Positions 35,127-44,036 are shown, numbered from the stretch's first letter. The stretch: 64,000 bases of DNA from Agromyces sp. Root81 (GCF_001429165.1 NZ_LMIR01000004.1:310001-374000); one strand, 5' to 3'. The notes: generated by a model from the sequence alone, not told the origin. Numbers and translations are program-made.

Positions 35127-35580
35127 ACACGACGAGCGCACCGAGTTCATCGAGTCGATCGGCGATGCCCTTGCATCCTGGCATCTCTCCCGCGCGACAG
35201 GGCGCGTGTACGGGTTCCTGCTGCTCAGGACCGGACCGGAGACCCTCGACACCATCGGGGCCGAGCTGAGCCTCAGCACCGGCGGCGTCAGCACCGCGGT
35301 CCGCGAACTCGTGTCGTGGGGGCTCGCACGAACGCTCCCCCAGCCCGGCAGCCGCCGCCTCCGCGTGGAGGCCGTCGGCGGATTCGAGCAACTGCTCGCC
35401 GCGAGTCACGAACGCACGCGAACCTTCATCCGCACGCTGCATTCGGGAGCGGCGCTCACCGAAGGCGAACACGCGCGCGAACGTCTCCGCGCCGTCGTCG
35501 GCCTCTTCGAGGGCTACGTCGACGCGGGTGACCAGATGCTGCGACGGCATCGCGTCGCGGACGGCGATTCGGGGAGCTGA
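35119..35580 (+). CDS. MarR/GbsR-like winged-helix regulator
   Basis: 153 residues. RVYGFLLLRTGPETLDTIGAELSLSTGGVSTAVRELVSWGLA fits GbsR/MarR winged helices (core ELSLSTGGVSTAVREL), followed by a helical dimerisation region. The ATG lies inside the hydrolase gene, so it is co-translated. A likely target is the ATTCAG/CTGAAT palindrome at the hydrolase start. Confidence 0.8.
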   Translation: MPEHDERTEFIESIGDALASWHLSRATGRVYGFLLLRTGPETLDTIGAELSLSTGGVSTAVRELVSWGLARTLPQPGSRRLRVEAVGGFEQLLAASHERTRTFIRTLHSGAALTEGEHARERLRAVVGLFEGYVDAGDQMLRRHRVADGDSGS

Positions 35581-35620
35581 GTCGGCTGGGTGCCATCCCG
35601 ACGTCGAAGGACGTCGAAGA

Positions 35621-36919
35621 CTACGCCTCGATCTCCTCGTCGTCCTGCTCGAGGGCGCGCACGTCGCTCTCGTCGACCTCGCCGTCACCGGCGTGCAGGG
35701 CGGCGAACCGCTCCCACTCGGCCATGAGATGGTCGACCGCGCCGTGGAACCTCGCGGTCGTCACGCCGGGGGTCGTGTCGCCGAAGTACCGCTCGACCCA
35801 GTACTGCAGTCGCTCGAGCGCGGAGTCGTCGTGCGACACCTCGTCGACGCGAGCGACCATCATCGCGGAATCCGCGGCATCGAGCCATTCGCATGCCTGC
35901 AGGTAGCCCGACGCGTCGATCTGCGCCTCGGGGTTGACCGGGCGCGTGACGAGCAGCGGCTTGCCGGCCGCCAGCCGGTCGTAGACCATCGCCGAGATGT
36001 CGACGATGGCGACGTCGGCGGCGGCGAGCTGCCAGCCGAGCTTCGGACCGTTGTCGAAGAAGTGCCGGGCCGTCGGATCGGCGGCATTCGCCGCCTCGAT
36101 CGCGGCGATGATCGCTCGGTTCGCGGCGCCGTACTCGTGGTCGACGACGCCCGAGCGCGGGTGCGGCCGGTAGATGACCCGATGCCGCCCGGTCGCGAGC
36201 AGCCCCTGCACGAGGGCGACGCCGTGCGACGCGATCGAGCCGTAGGCCGCTGCGTCCCGGTCGCCCTCCCAGGTGGGCGCGTAGAGCACGACCTCGCGCT
36301 CGTCGGGCGTGTACGGCAGCGTCGTGCCGTCGAGGTAGTGGTCGGCCTGCGGGCGCCCGATCGGAATCGCGCGCTTGTCGAAGTCGTAGTCCCAGAGCAC
36401 CTTCTCGAGCCGCGCCCTGGCCGCGTCGCCCGCGATCAGGGAGTAGTCGTAGGCCTTGAACTGGTTGGTGGTCATGTACATCTTGTCGGACTCGCCGTGA
36501 TTGATGAACACGTGCCACCGGCGGCCGTACCGCATCATCTGGAAGTTCTTCGCGTTCTGGTTCACGTAGAAGATCAGGTGCAGGTCCTGCTCGGCGATCA
36601 CCCGCTCGAGGTCGGCGACGCGGCGCACGTAGGCGACCGGAACCGGCGACTCGTCGAGCAGCTTGAGCGCGGCACCCGACGCGCGGCTCAGGATCAGCAC
36701 GGGGTGGCGCTCAGCCAGTTCGGCGAGCGGGGCGTACCACTGCCGCAGCTGGTAGAGGTTGACCTTGCCGTCGGCGAAGTAGACGCCGATGCGGAATCGG
36801 TGCGCCGGCAACGGCTCCTGCTCGGCCAGCTTCACGCCGAGCGAGCGCTGCGCACGTCGGGACCACATGATGTCCTTGGCCAGTTTGACGGCGCGTCGCG
36901 CGTCTTTCCTCAATCCCAC
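35621..36919 (-). CDS. CDP-glycerol glycerophosphotransferase family protein (TagF/TagB-like)
   Basis: 432 residues. Peripheral membrane enzyme of the family that adds glycerol- or ribitol-phosphate units to lipid-linked teichoic acids. VFINHGESDKM, LYAPTWEGDRD, YRPHP and DVAIVDISAM are the conserved stretches; the two catalytic histidines of the family lie in NHGES and RPHPRSG. A basic N-terminus (RKDARRAVKLAK) suits membrane contact; the acidic tail (EQDDEEIEA) is unusual. GTG start 6 nt after TACCCT. Confidence 0.87.
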   Translation of the reverse strand: MGLRKDARRAVKLAKDIMWSRRAQRSLGVKLAEQEPLPAHRFRIGVYFADGKVNLYQLRQWYAPLAELAERHPVLILSRASGAALKLLDESPVPVAYVRRVADLERVIAEQDLHLIFYVNQNAKNFQMMRYGRRWHVFINHGESDKMYMTTNQFKAYDYSLIAGDAARARLEKVLWDYDFDKRAIPIGRPQADHYLDGTTLPYTPDEREVVLYAPTWEGDRDAAAYGSIASHGVALVQGLLATGRHRVIYRPHPRSGVVDHEYGAANRAIIAAIEAANAADPTARHFFDNGPKLGWQLAAADVAIVDISAMVYDRLAAGKPLLVTRPVNPEAQIDASGYLQACEWLDAADSAMMVARVDEVSHDDSALERLQYWVERYFGDTTPGVTTARFHGAVDHLMAEWERFAALHAGDGEVDESDVRALEQDDEEIEA

Positions 36920-36925
36920 TGTCCA

Positions 36926-36931
36926 AGGGTA
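36926..36931 (-). promoter_or_regulatory. Putative -10 (TACCCT) for the TagF-like gene
   Basis: Ends 6 nt before the GTG. Confidence 0.35.
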
Positions 36932-37000
36932 GCGAGGCCGGGCTGAGCGGATGCTCCGTTCCCGGTGCCGCGGCAGCACCGAGAGCCGATCGTTACCGGG

Positions 37001-37906
37001 TCACACGACGGGCGGGCGACCGGCGAGGGTCATCCGCCAGACGGTACGCCAGCGCATCGGGCGCCGCTCCCCCGGGTGCTCGCGCCATCCGGCGCGCCAT
37101 CCGGCGAACCATGCCTTCAGCGCCGCGGGCTGCCTCGCCCACCGCAGCACCTGGATCGCGGTCCACGAGCCGACGTAGAACGGCACGAGCACGGCCGGCA
37201 GGTTGCGGCGTGCGAGCCAGACGCGGTTCCTGGCGTTCAGCCGGTAGTAGTACGCGTGGCGAGCGGGGTCGATGACCGGATGCCCCGCCTCGAGGTCGCC
37301 GGCGTACCACGCGACGTGCCCGGTGTCCCAGACCCGCCAGGCCAGCTCGATGCCCTCGTGCGCGTAGAAGAACGGGTCGGCCCAGCCACCGGTCGCGTCG
37401 AACACGGCACGCGGCATGAGCACGGCGCCCTCCCAGCACGAGAAGACGTTGCTCGAGTGCGCCGGGTCGCCCTTGCGGATCCGCGGGATCCACCGGCGCG
37501 GAGAGACACTGCCGGTCGGGTCGACGACGCGCGGCTGGAGGAGGCCGATCTCGGGCCGCTCGGCGAGCGTGCGGCATCCGTCGGCGAGGAAGGTCTCGCT
37601 CGGCAGGAAGGCGTCGTCGTCGAGGAAGAAGAGGGCCTCGCCCGTCACGAGCGGCACCCCGCGGTTGCGACCGGCCGGGATGCCGAGGTTCTCGGGAAGG
37701 TGCAGCGTCTTCACGCCCGCAGGCAGCGACGGCGCGGCGGTGGCCGGGTCCCAGCCGTTGCCGACGCAGACGACGTCGGTGACGACGCCCTGCTGGTCGA
37801 GGATGCTTCGGATGCCTCGTGCCAGGTCGTCGGGCCTGGTGCCCATGGTGAGCACGACCACGCCGACGCGCGGCGGAGCGGAGCGTGCCGCGTCAGGACC
37901 GGACAC
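37001..37906 (-). CDS. Family-2 glycosyltransferase
   Basis: 301 residues, GT-A fold: VGVVVLTMGTRPDDL nucleotide-binding start, NLGIPAGRNRG, metal-binding FFLDDDAF (DDD) and a late WEGAVLMPR / HEGIELAWR acceptor region with the probable catalytic base. No strong TM segment; a hydrophobic patch near 250. GTG start lying 14 bases inside the CDP-alcohol transferase gene, so it is co-translated. Probably adds a sugar in the same envelope pathway. Confidence 0.87.
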   Translation of the reverse strand: MSGPDAARSAPPRVGVVVLTMGTRPDDLARGIRSILDQQGVVTDVVCVGNGWDPATAAPSLPAGVKTLHLPENLGIPAGRNRGVPLVTGEALFFLDDDAFLPSETFLADGCRTLAERPEIGLLQPRVVDPTGSVSPRRWIPRIRKGDPAHSSNVFSCWEGAVLMPRAVFDATGGWADPFFYAHEGIELAWRVWDTGHVAWYAGDLEAGHPVIDPARHAYYYRLNARNRVWLARRNLPAVLVPFYVGSWTAIQVLRWARQPAALKAWFAGWRAGWREHPGERRPMRWRTVWRMTLAGRPPVV

Positions 37907-38705
37907 GACGAGAGGCCATGATCGCGACGAAGTGCCCGATCAGGGAGAGCAGGGCGAGCGGCAGCAGCACGGCGAGCACGACGCGGTCGGTGATCGGCTG
38001 GCCGACGAACAACCCGACGATCGCCGCGGCGAACACGATGAGCGTGAGCTCGACCGAGTGGTACAGGCGGTGGAACGGCAGGAATCGGGCCGCCTTGCGG
38101 AGCTTGGCCACGAGTCCGCCGCGCGGCGCCGTCTCGCCGTGCGTGTCGGCGAGCTTCGCGAGTCCGGCGTTCGCCCGGGCGACGTGCACCATGTCGTTGA
38201 GCGCCTTGTTGAGCACGATCACGAGCGCGAGGAGCGCCGCGATCGTCGTCCACAGGAAGTCGGCGGGGAACTCGAGCGGGTAGGCGGCCGCACGGATGCC
38301 GAGCGCGAGCGGGATGAGCGCCTCGGTCGAGTAGTGACCGACTTTGTCGAGGAAGACCCCGGCGGGCGACGAGGTGCGCCGCCAGCGCGCCACCTCGCCG
38401 TCGCAGCAGTCGACGAGCATCTGCAGTTGGCCGAGCACGACCGCGAGCAGGGCACCCCAGATGCCGGGGATCAGGAGCGCCGCGGCCGTCGACCAGCCGA
38501 CGAGGATCATGAGCCCCGTCACGCCGTTGGCCGAGATGGAGGTCTTCAGCAGCATCCACGTCAGGTACGGCGAGAGATTGCGCAGGTACAGCGACGCGGT
38601 CCAGTGCTCGGCGTTGCGACGACCGCGCACCTCGGGAGGCTGGGTCACCTCGCGCAGCTCGGCGATGCTCGTGGGTCTCGTGGTGTACGGACCGGTCTGT
38701 GACAT
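37893..38705 (-). CDS. CDP-alcohol phosphatidyltransferase with altered fourth Asp
   Basis: 270 residues, several TM helices. The CDP-OH-P motif is present: D99, D102-G103, A106-R107, G116, D120; the fourth Asp position (124) is His, in LDKVGHY. In the family that Asp is the proposed general base, so catalysis or substrate differs from classical enzymes. AAGGTGA precedes the ATG at 38705. Encoded between two glycosyltransferases, which suggests formation of a lipid-linked acceptor or phosphodiester for an envelope glycan. Confidence 0.85.
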   Translation of the reverse strand: MSQTGPYTTRPTSIAELREVTQPPEVRGRRNAEHWTASLYLRNLSPYLTWMLLKTSISANGVTGLMILVGWSTAAALLIPGIWGALLAVVLGQLQMLVDCCDGEVARWRRTSSPAGVFLDKVGHYSTEALIPLALGIRAAAYPLEFPADFLWTTIAALLALVIVLNKALNDMVHVARANAGLAKLADTHGETAPRGGLVAKLRKAARFLPFHRLYHSVELTLIVFAAAIVGLFVGQPITDRVVLAVLLPLALLSLIGHFVAIMASRRVRS

Positions 38706-38710
38706 CCGCG

Positions 38711-39766
38711 TCACCTTCCCGTGTGCCTGGCGATGTTGCTCGTCAGCGAGAGGTACCCGAGCACGAAGCCCATCCCCCACGAGACGTGTATGCAGGGCAA
38801 CACTACGAGAAACCATGCGGCCGTCGCCGCGCCGCGCCCACGTGCGTAGACGATCATGGCCGCGAGCACGAAGAGCAGGTACACGGCCGGCACGACGAAG
38901 CCGATGAGCAGCCACGGGGTCGCGCCGAACACGGCCTGCAGGATGCCGCAGAGGCCGAGGAGGAGGCCGACCGCGACGCCGACCACCATGGCGGGCGGCA
39001 CGAAGTAGCGGATGCCGTTCGCCGACGGGAACCGACGTGCGAGTTCGCCGCGCCAGAGCCCGGTGGAGAACATCTGGCGTGCGAGCCGGTCGAAGGTCGA
39101 ACGGGGCCGATAGGTCACCGCGAGCCGCGGCGTGAACCAGACGACGCCGCCCGTCTCGCGGAGGCGCCGATTCAGCTCCCAGTCCTGGCCGCGCTTGATG
39201 GACTCGTCGAAGAGGCCGACCCTGAGCAGCGCCGCGCGGCGGAACACTCCCAGGTAGACGGTCTCGGCCGGTCCCTCAGTGCCGCCGACGTGGAACGCGC
39301 TGCCGCCGAGGCCGACCTTGGTCGTGTAGGCGAGGGCGACGGCGCGCTCGAAGGGCGTCTCGCCGCGCGCGTCCATGATGCCGCCGACGTTGTCGGCTCC
39401 GGTGCGCTCGAGCTCCTCGACCGCGATGCGCGCGTAGTCGGGCGGGAGCATCGAGTGGGAGTCGACCCGCACCACGACGGGGTACTGCGCCGCGCGGATG
39501 CCGATGTTCAGCCCGGCGGGCGTCGAGCCGACCTCGTTCTCGAGCACGCGCACGCGGTCGTCGCGCGACGCGAGGTCGGCGACCAGCTCGCCGGTGCCGT
39601 CGATCGACGGGCCGAGGGCGATGAGCACCTCGACGGGCCCCGCGTAGTCCTGCACGAGGATCGACTCGACGGCGGCACGAACGTGCGAGGCATCGTTCAG
39701 CACCGGCATGACGTAGGAGACGCCGAGGAGCGATGCGGGCATCGCTTCAGGGTGGTGCTCGGGCAT
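38711..39766 (-). CDS. Family-2 glycosyltransferase, ExoA-like, with C-terminal TM segments
   Basis: 351 residues. GT-A domain with YVMPVLNDASH, STPAGLNIGIRAA, VRVDSHSMLP (DxD-type metal site), GGIMDARGE and QDWELNRRLRE (catalytic base region), then three or four TM helices (from about 255). Resembles ExoA/succinoglycan-type enzymes acting on lipid-linked substrates. ATG at 39766 has GAGG upstream. First gene of the three-gene unit with the CDP-alcohol transferase and the second glycosyltransferase. Confidence 0.87.
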   Translation of the reverse strand: MPEHHPEAMPASLLGVSYVMPVLNDASHVRAAVESILVQDYAGPVEVLIALGPSIDGTGELVADLASRDDRVRVLENEVGSTPAGLNIGIRAAQYPVVVRVDSHSMLPPDYARIAVEELERTGADNVGGIMDARGETPFERAVALAYTTKVGLGGSAFHVGGTEGPAETVYLGVFRRAALLRVGLFDESIKRGQDWELNRRLRETGGVVWFTPRLAVTYRPRSTFDRLARQMFSTGLWRGELARRFPSANGIRYFVPPAMVVGVAVGLLLGLCGILQAVFGATPWLLIGFVVPAVYLLFVLAAMIVYARGRGAATAAWFLVVLPCIHVSWGMGFVLGYLSLTSNIARHTGR

Positions 39767-39835
39767 GGTCCTCACTCGCCGCTCGGGTCGATCGAGCCTA
39801 GCAGCCGTGCCTCCGAGCAGTCGGCCCGGGCACGG

Positions 39836-39871
39836 CGACGAGCCCGGGTCCTCGCGGACCCGGGCTCGTCG
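39836..39871. terminator. Terminator hairpin after htrA
   Basis: Perfect 16-bp arms (39836-39851, 39856-39871) with a TCGC loop, extended by GCAC/GTGC outside. It lies just past the htrA stop; a T-tract is lacking, which is common at high GC. Confidence 0.7.
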
Positions 39872-39887
39872 TGCGATCGTCGCCTGA

Positions 39888-41609
39888 TCAGCCCTCGAAC
39901 GTTCCGAGGGTGACCGTGACCGTCTGCGACTCGCCGTCGCGGATGAAGGTCAGCTCGGCCTCAGCGCCGCCGGGCAGCGCCCGCACCTGGGCGGTGAGGT
40001 CGGTCTGGTCGGTGATCGGTACGCCGTTGAACTCGGTGACGACGTCGCCCTTCTGCAGGCCCGCTGCGGCAGCCGCGCCCCCCGCGGGGGCCTCGGAGAT
40101 GAGCGCGCCGACGGTGTCGCTCGACCCCTCGGCCTCGGCCGAGGTGACGGTGGCGCCGAGGAGACCGTGGGTGGCTGCGCCGTTCTCGATGATCTCGTCG
40201 GCGATGCGCTTGGCGAGGTTCGACGGCACGGCGAAGCCGACGCCGATGTTGCCGGCCGTCTCGCCCTGCGCCGATCCGCCCGTGGAGAGGATCGCGACGT
40301 TCACGCCGATGAGCTCGCCCTCGGAGTCGAGCAGCGCACCACCGGAGTTGCCCGGGTTGATCGCGGCATCCGTCTGGATGACCGGGAGCGAGACGCGGCC
40401 CGCCGATGCGCTCGGCTGCTGGGGCTCGCCGCCCTCGGGGTCGGGCAGGTCGAAGAAGAAGTCGAACGGGCTGCCTTCGCCGCCCTGGTCGCCTTCGCCC
40501 TGCTCGCCGCCGTCGCTCTGCGAGTCGTCGGGCGTCGCCGGCGCCGCCGAGGAGGCGACGTCGATCGAGCGGTTGAGCGCGCTCACGATGCCGTTGGTGA
40601 CCGTGCCCGCGAGGCCGAGCGGTGCACCGATCGCGATCGCCGTGTCGCCGACGTTGAGCTTGTCGGAGTCGGCGAACTCGAGCGGGGTCAGGCCCGAGGC
40701 GTCCACGAGCTTGATCACCGCGAGGTCGGAGAGCGGGTCGGTGCCGACGAGCTCGGCCGTGTAGAGGTGACCGTCGTTCGTCTTGACCTGGATGGCGGGC
40801 TCACCGGTCGCGCCGTCGAGCGTCACGACGTGCGTGTTCGTGAGCACGTAACCGTCCTCGGACAGGATGATGCCCGAGCCGGTGCCGCCGGACTGGCCGC
40901 CGGACACCGAGATCGTGACCACGCTCGGGCTCGCCTTGGCGGCGACGGCGGTGATCTGGTTGACGGAATCGGTGTCGTTGACGACGATGTTCTGCGCCGA
41001 GTTCGCGCTCTCGCTCGTCGGCGAGCCGTTGTTGTTCGTGAGCAGCGCGTTGATGCCGGCACCTGATGCACCGCCGATCAGGGCAGCGGCAACGATGGCC
41101 GCGGCGACGCCGAGTCCGACTCGACGCTGCTTCGGCGCAGCGGGGGCGGTGCCGTCGGCCGGGACGCCGGCGAGCGGAACGGTCGGCTGCGTCTGGTTCT
41201 GGGGGGCGGCGGGGCCGCCGAAGGCCGGGGGAACCTGGCCGGGTTGTGCGGGGGCAGCGGCGACGGGCTGGGCCGGCTGCTTCGTGTACTGGGGGGCCGA
41301 GTACGGCTGCGGCTCCTGGCCGGGCTCGTAGACCGTGCCGGTCGCCGCGGGTGCAGCTGCGGGAACCGGCGCTGCGGGCGCGACCGGTGCGGTCGGCGCG
41401 GCAGGGGTCGCGGCAGGCGCTGCCGGGGCGGCGGGCGCCGCGGCATCCGGCTCGACGGCGGGGGCCGCGGCCTCGTTCTGCGCCGCCGAGGCGTTCGCAG
41501 CAGCGGAAGTCTCAGGGGTGACGGGCGCAGCGCTCTCGGCGGCCGCGGGCGTCGGCGTGACGTCGTCCTCGCGGGGCTCCCCCGCGGCTCCGTTCGTGGT
41601 GTCGGTCAT
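39888..41609 (-). CDS. htrA: HtrA/DegP-type membrane-anchored serine protease with PDZ domain
   Basis: 573 residues, envelope quality-control protease. Cytoplasmic Ala/Pro-rich N-terminus (about 1-160), one TM (GLGVAAAIVAAALIGGASGAG region), trypsin-like domain with His in TNTHVV, Asp in SDLAVIKL and Ser in NPGNSGGALL, a Glu/Gly-rich insertion between the two barrels (QSDGGEQGEGDQGG) and a C-terminal PDZ (LQKGDVVTEFNGVPI). AGGAG before the ATG. Single gene. PepD/HtrA relatives belong to envelope-stress regulons. Confidence 0.94.
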   Translation of the reverse strand: MTDTTNGAAGEPREDDVTPTPAAAESAAPVTPETSAAANASAAQNEAAAPAVEPDAAAPAAPAAPAATPAAPTAPVAPAAPVPAAAPAATGTVYEPGQEPQPYSAPQYTKQPAQPVAAAPAQPGQVPPAFGGPAAPQNQTQPTVPLAGVPADGTAPAAPKQRRVGLGVAAAIVAAALIGGASGAGINALLTNNNGSPTSESANSAQNIVVNDTDSVNQITAVAAKASPSVVTISVSGGQSGGTGSGIILSEDGYVLTNTHVVTLDGATGEPAIQVKTNDGHLYTAELVGTDPLSDLAVIKLVDASGLTPLEFADSDKLNVGDTAIAIGAPLGLAGTVTNGIVSALNRSIDVASSAAPATPDDSQSDGGEQGEGDQGGEGSPFDFFFDLPDPEGGEPQQPSASAGRVSLPVIQTDAAINPGNSGGALLDSEGELIGVNVAILSTGGSAQGETAGNIGVGFAVPSNLAKRIADEIIENGAATHGLLGATVTSAEAEGSSDTVGALISEAPAGGAAAAAGLQKGDVVTEFNGVPITDQTDLTAQVRALPGGAEAELTFIRDGESQTVTVTLGTFEG

Positions 41610-41811
41610 GGTGTGCTCCTTCCAAGCGATGCCAGCATCCCGAAGCAAGCTGTGTGCCCGATCGGCGGAGTCTATGACTCTGCTATCCCCGGGCCGGGAT
41701 TTCTCCGAATGCTGCCCGGGAGCGTCGCTGCCTGCGCCAGCGTACCGGCTCCACCCGCACGTACGGTGAGAACGGAAGCGATCTTCGCACCGGGCGGCGC
41801 AGCTCCTCGCG

Positions 41812-41817
41812 TACGGT
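41812..41817 (+). promoter_or_regulatory. Putative -10 (TACGGT) for the aminotransferase gene
   Basis: Ends 6 nt before the GTG at 41824. Confidence 0.35.
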
Positions 41818-41823
41818 GTGAGC

Positions 41824-43056
41824 GTGAGCGATTTCTCCCCCGCGTCGGGCCTCGCGCCCTGGCAGCGCACCGCGGCCGGCGCCGGCCTCCTCGCCTCAGA
41901 CGGCACGATCGCCGCGACGATCTTCGCCGAGATGAGCGCCCTCGCCTCGCGCACCGGCGCGATCAACCTCGGCCAGGGATTCCCCGACGAAGACGGGCCC
42001 GTCGAGGTGCTCGAGGCCGCCCGGCAGGCGATCGCCGACGGCGTCAACCAGTACCCGCCCGGCACCGGCATGCCGGTGCTGCGCGAGGCGATCGCCGCCC
42101 ATCAGCGCCGGTGGTACGGCATCGAGCTCGACCCGGCGACCGAGGTGCTCGTGACGGCCGGCGCGACCGAAGCGCTCGCCGCCACCCTGCTCGCCTTCGT
42201 CGACACCGGCGACGAGGTCGTGACGTTCGAGCCCTACTACGACGCCTACGCGGCGATCATCGCCCGAGCCGGCGGCGTGCACCGCACCGTGCCGCTGCGC
42301 TGGTCTCGCGAACTGGGCGCGGCCTGGCGACCCGACCACGACGAACTGCGTGCGGCGGTCACCGACCGCACGCGCGTGATCCTCGTGAACTCCCCGCACA
42401 ACCCCACCGGCGCGGTCCTCGACACCGAGACGCTCTCCCTCATCGTCGAGCTCGCCGAACGTCACGACGCGTTGATCGTGACCGACGAGGTCTACGAGCA
42501 CCTCACGTTCGGCGCCGCGCACACGCCGATCGCGACGCTGCCCGGCGCCCGCCCGCGCACGATCTCGATCTCCTCCGCGGGCAAGACCTTCTCGACCACC
42601 GGCTGGAAGATCGGCTGGGTCACGGCGCCCGCAGAGCTCGTGACGGCGGTGCTCGCCGTCAAGCAGTACCTGACCTACGTGAACGGCGCCCCGTTCCAGC
42701 CGGCGATCGCGACCGGGCTCGGCCTGCCAGACGCCGTCTTCGCGGATGCCGCGGCAGCCCTCTCGGCCAAGCGCGACCTGCTCGCGAGCGGACTCGCAGC
42801 AGCGGGCTTCGCGGTCTCGCTGCCCGAGGCCGGGTACTTCGTCATCGCGGATGCCGCACCGCTCGGGTACTCCGACGGCGCGGCGCTCTGCCGGGAACTG
42901 CCCGGACTCGTCGGCGTCGTGGGGGTACCGGTCGCGGCGTTCGTGCACCCCGACCGGCAGAGCGCGTACTCGAGTCTCGTGCGCTTCGCGTTCTGCAAGC
43001 GGCGCGAGGTGCTCGAGGAGGCCGCTGCTCGGCTCGCCGGGCTCAGCGCGGGGTGA
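41824..43056 (+). CDS. PLP-dependent class I/II aminotransferase
   Basis: About 410 residues. NLGQGFPDEDGP at the N-terminus, NSPHNPTGAVL (PLP/substrate carboxylate), TDEVYEHL and SISSAGKTFSTTGWKIGW with the PLP Lys are class-I hallmarks. The NLGQGFP start is like kynurenine/methionine aminotransferases (YbdL, CCBL) and some DapC. The start is uncertain by two codons: GTG at 41818 or 41824; the TACGGT spacing favours the latter. Overlaps the convergent nitrilase gene by 14 bases. Confidence 0.88.
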   Translation: MSDFSPASGLAPWQRTAAGAGLLASDGTIAATIFAEMSALASRTGAINLGQGFPDEDGPVEVLEAARQAIADGVNQYPPGTGMPVLREAIAAHQRRWYGIELDPATEVLVTAGATEALAATLLAFVDTGDEVVTFEPYYDAYAAIIARAGGVHRTVPLRWSRELGAAWRPDHDELRAAVTDRTRVILVNSPHNPTGAVLDTETLSLIVELAERHDALIVTDEVYEHLTFGAAHTPIATLPGARPRTISISSAGKTFSTTGWKIGWVTAPAELVTAVLAVKQYLTYVNGAPFQPAIATGLGLPDAVFADAAAALSAKRDLLASGLAAAGFAVSLPEAGYFVIADAAPLGYSDGAALCRELPGLVGVVGVPVAAFVHPDRQSAYSSLVRFAFCKRREVLEEAAARLAGLSAG

Positions 43057-43870
43057 CGTCGAAGCGGCGCAGTGCGAGCGCGGGGTTGACCCGGCGCACG
43101 GCCTCGATGCGTTCCTTCGAGACCCAGGCCACCGCGACATCCGTCGTCTCGCCGATCGTGACGAGCTCGACGCCCATGGGGTCGACGATCATGCTGTTGC
43201 CGGCGCTCACCGGCGGTGCGTGGTCGGCCGCGGCGACGTAGACCGTGTTCTCGAGGGCGCGGGCGGTCGTGAGCACGCGCCAGTGCGCCTCCTTCAGCGG
43301 CCCGCGCACCCACTCCGCCGGCATGCAGACGACGTCGGCGCCGGCATCGACGATGCGGCGTGTCACCTCGGGGAACCGCGCGTCGTAGCAGGTCTGCAGG
43401 CCGAAGCGGATGCCGCCGGCCTCGAAGGTCTCGGGCGGCTCGATCGCCCCCGGGGCGACCCAGGCCGACTCCTGCTGCCCGAACGCGTCGTAGAGGTGGA
43501 GCTTGCGATACCGGGCGACGATGCCGTCGCCCGGGGCGACCGCCACGACGGTGTTCGAGACACGCCGCTCATCGCGGGCGAGCCGCTCGATCATGCCGGC
43601 GACGAGGTGCACGCCGAGACGGTCCGCGACCGCGGCCAGGTGGGTCGTGAACCCGCCCTCGAGCGGTTCGGCCGCCGTGAGCCATGCTTCGCCGGGTTCG
43701 GGGGTGAAGTAGCTGGAGTACTCGGGGAACACCACGACACGGGCGCCGCGGCCCGCGGCGAGCGCGGCGAGCCGCTCGATCTCCGCACGGTTGCCGGCGG
43801 CGTCGTCGCTCGGCGCGAACTGCGCGACGGCGACGCCGAGATCGAGGGGCGTCGATGGCACTTCGGACAT
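43043..43870 (-). CDS. Carbon-nitrogen hydrolase (nitrilase superfamily)
   Basis: 275 residues. Catalytic triad: Glu in VVFPEYSS, Lys in YRKLHLYD, Cys in TCYDARFPE. Nit2/omega-amidase-like in length and motifs. Nit2 enzymes remove amide from alpha-keto-glutaramate formed by glutamine transaminases, so the adjacent convergent KAT-like aminotransferase may belong to the same chemistry (inference). ATG 6 nt after TACGCT. Confidence 0.87.
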   Translation of the reverse strand: MSEVPSTPLDLGVAVAQFAPSDDAAGNRAEIERLAALAAGRGARVVVFPEYSSYFTPEPGEAWLTAAEPLEGGFTTHLAAVADRLGVHLVAGMIERLARDERRVSNTVVAVAPGDGIVARYRKLHLYDAFGQQESAWVAPGAIEPPETFEAGGIRFGLQTCYDARFPEVTRRIVDAGADVVCMPAEWVRGPLKEAHWRVLTTARALENTVYVAAADHAPPVSAGNSMIVDPMGVELVTIGETTDVAVAWVSKERIEAVRRVNPALALRRFDVTPR

Positions 43871-43876
43871 GTCGCC

Positions 43877-43882
43877 AGCGTA
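43877..43882 (-). promoter_or_regulatory. Putative -10 (TACGCT) for the nitrilase gene
   Basis: Ends 6 nt before the ATG. Confidence 0.4.
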
Positions 43883-43923
43883 GTCGGGAGCCGACCTGGC
43901 ATCGACAAATGCACCGGAAGGTG

Positions 43924-43952
43924 TTGCGGATCCGGGCGATCGTGATTACAGT
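43924..43952 (+). promoter_or_regulatory. Promoter of the LacI-ECF operon
   Basis: TTGCGG (43924-43929), 17-bp spacer, TACAGT (43947-43952). It ends just before two tandem operators. Confidence 0.55.
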
Positions 43953-43954
43953 CA

Positions 43955-43980
43955 CCAAAGCGGTTTGCCAAAGCGGTTTG
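43955..43980 (+). promoter_or_regulatory. Two tandem LacI-type operators
   Basis: CCAAAGCGGTTTG repeated twice with no gap. Each has the CAAA...TTTG symmetry with the central CG of LacI-family sites. They lie immediately after the -10, at the expected start of transcription, so repressor binding would block the operon. Confidence 0.7.
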
Positions 43981-44036
43981 CGTCTCGAACCCCGGCTGCC
44001 GTCACCACACGGATTTCAATGAGGAAGGGTGGGTCG

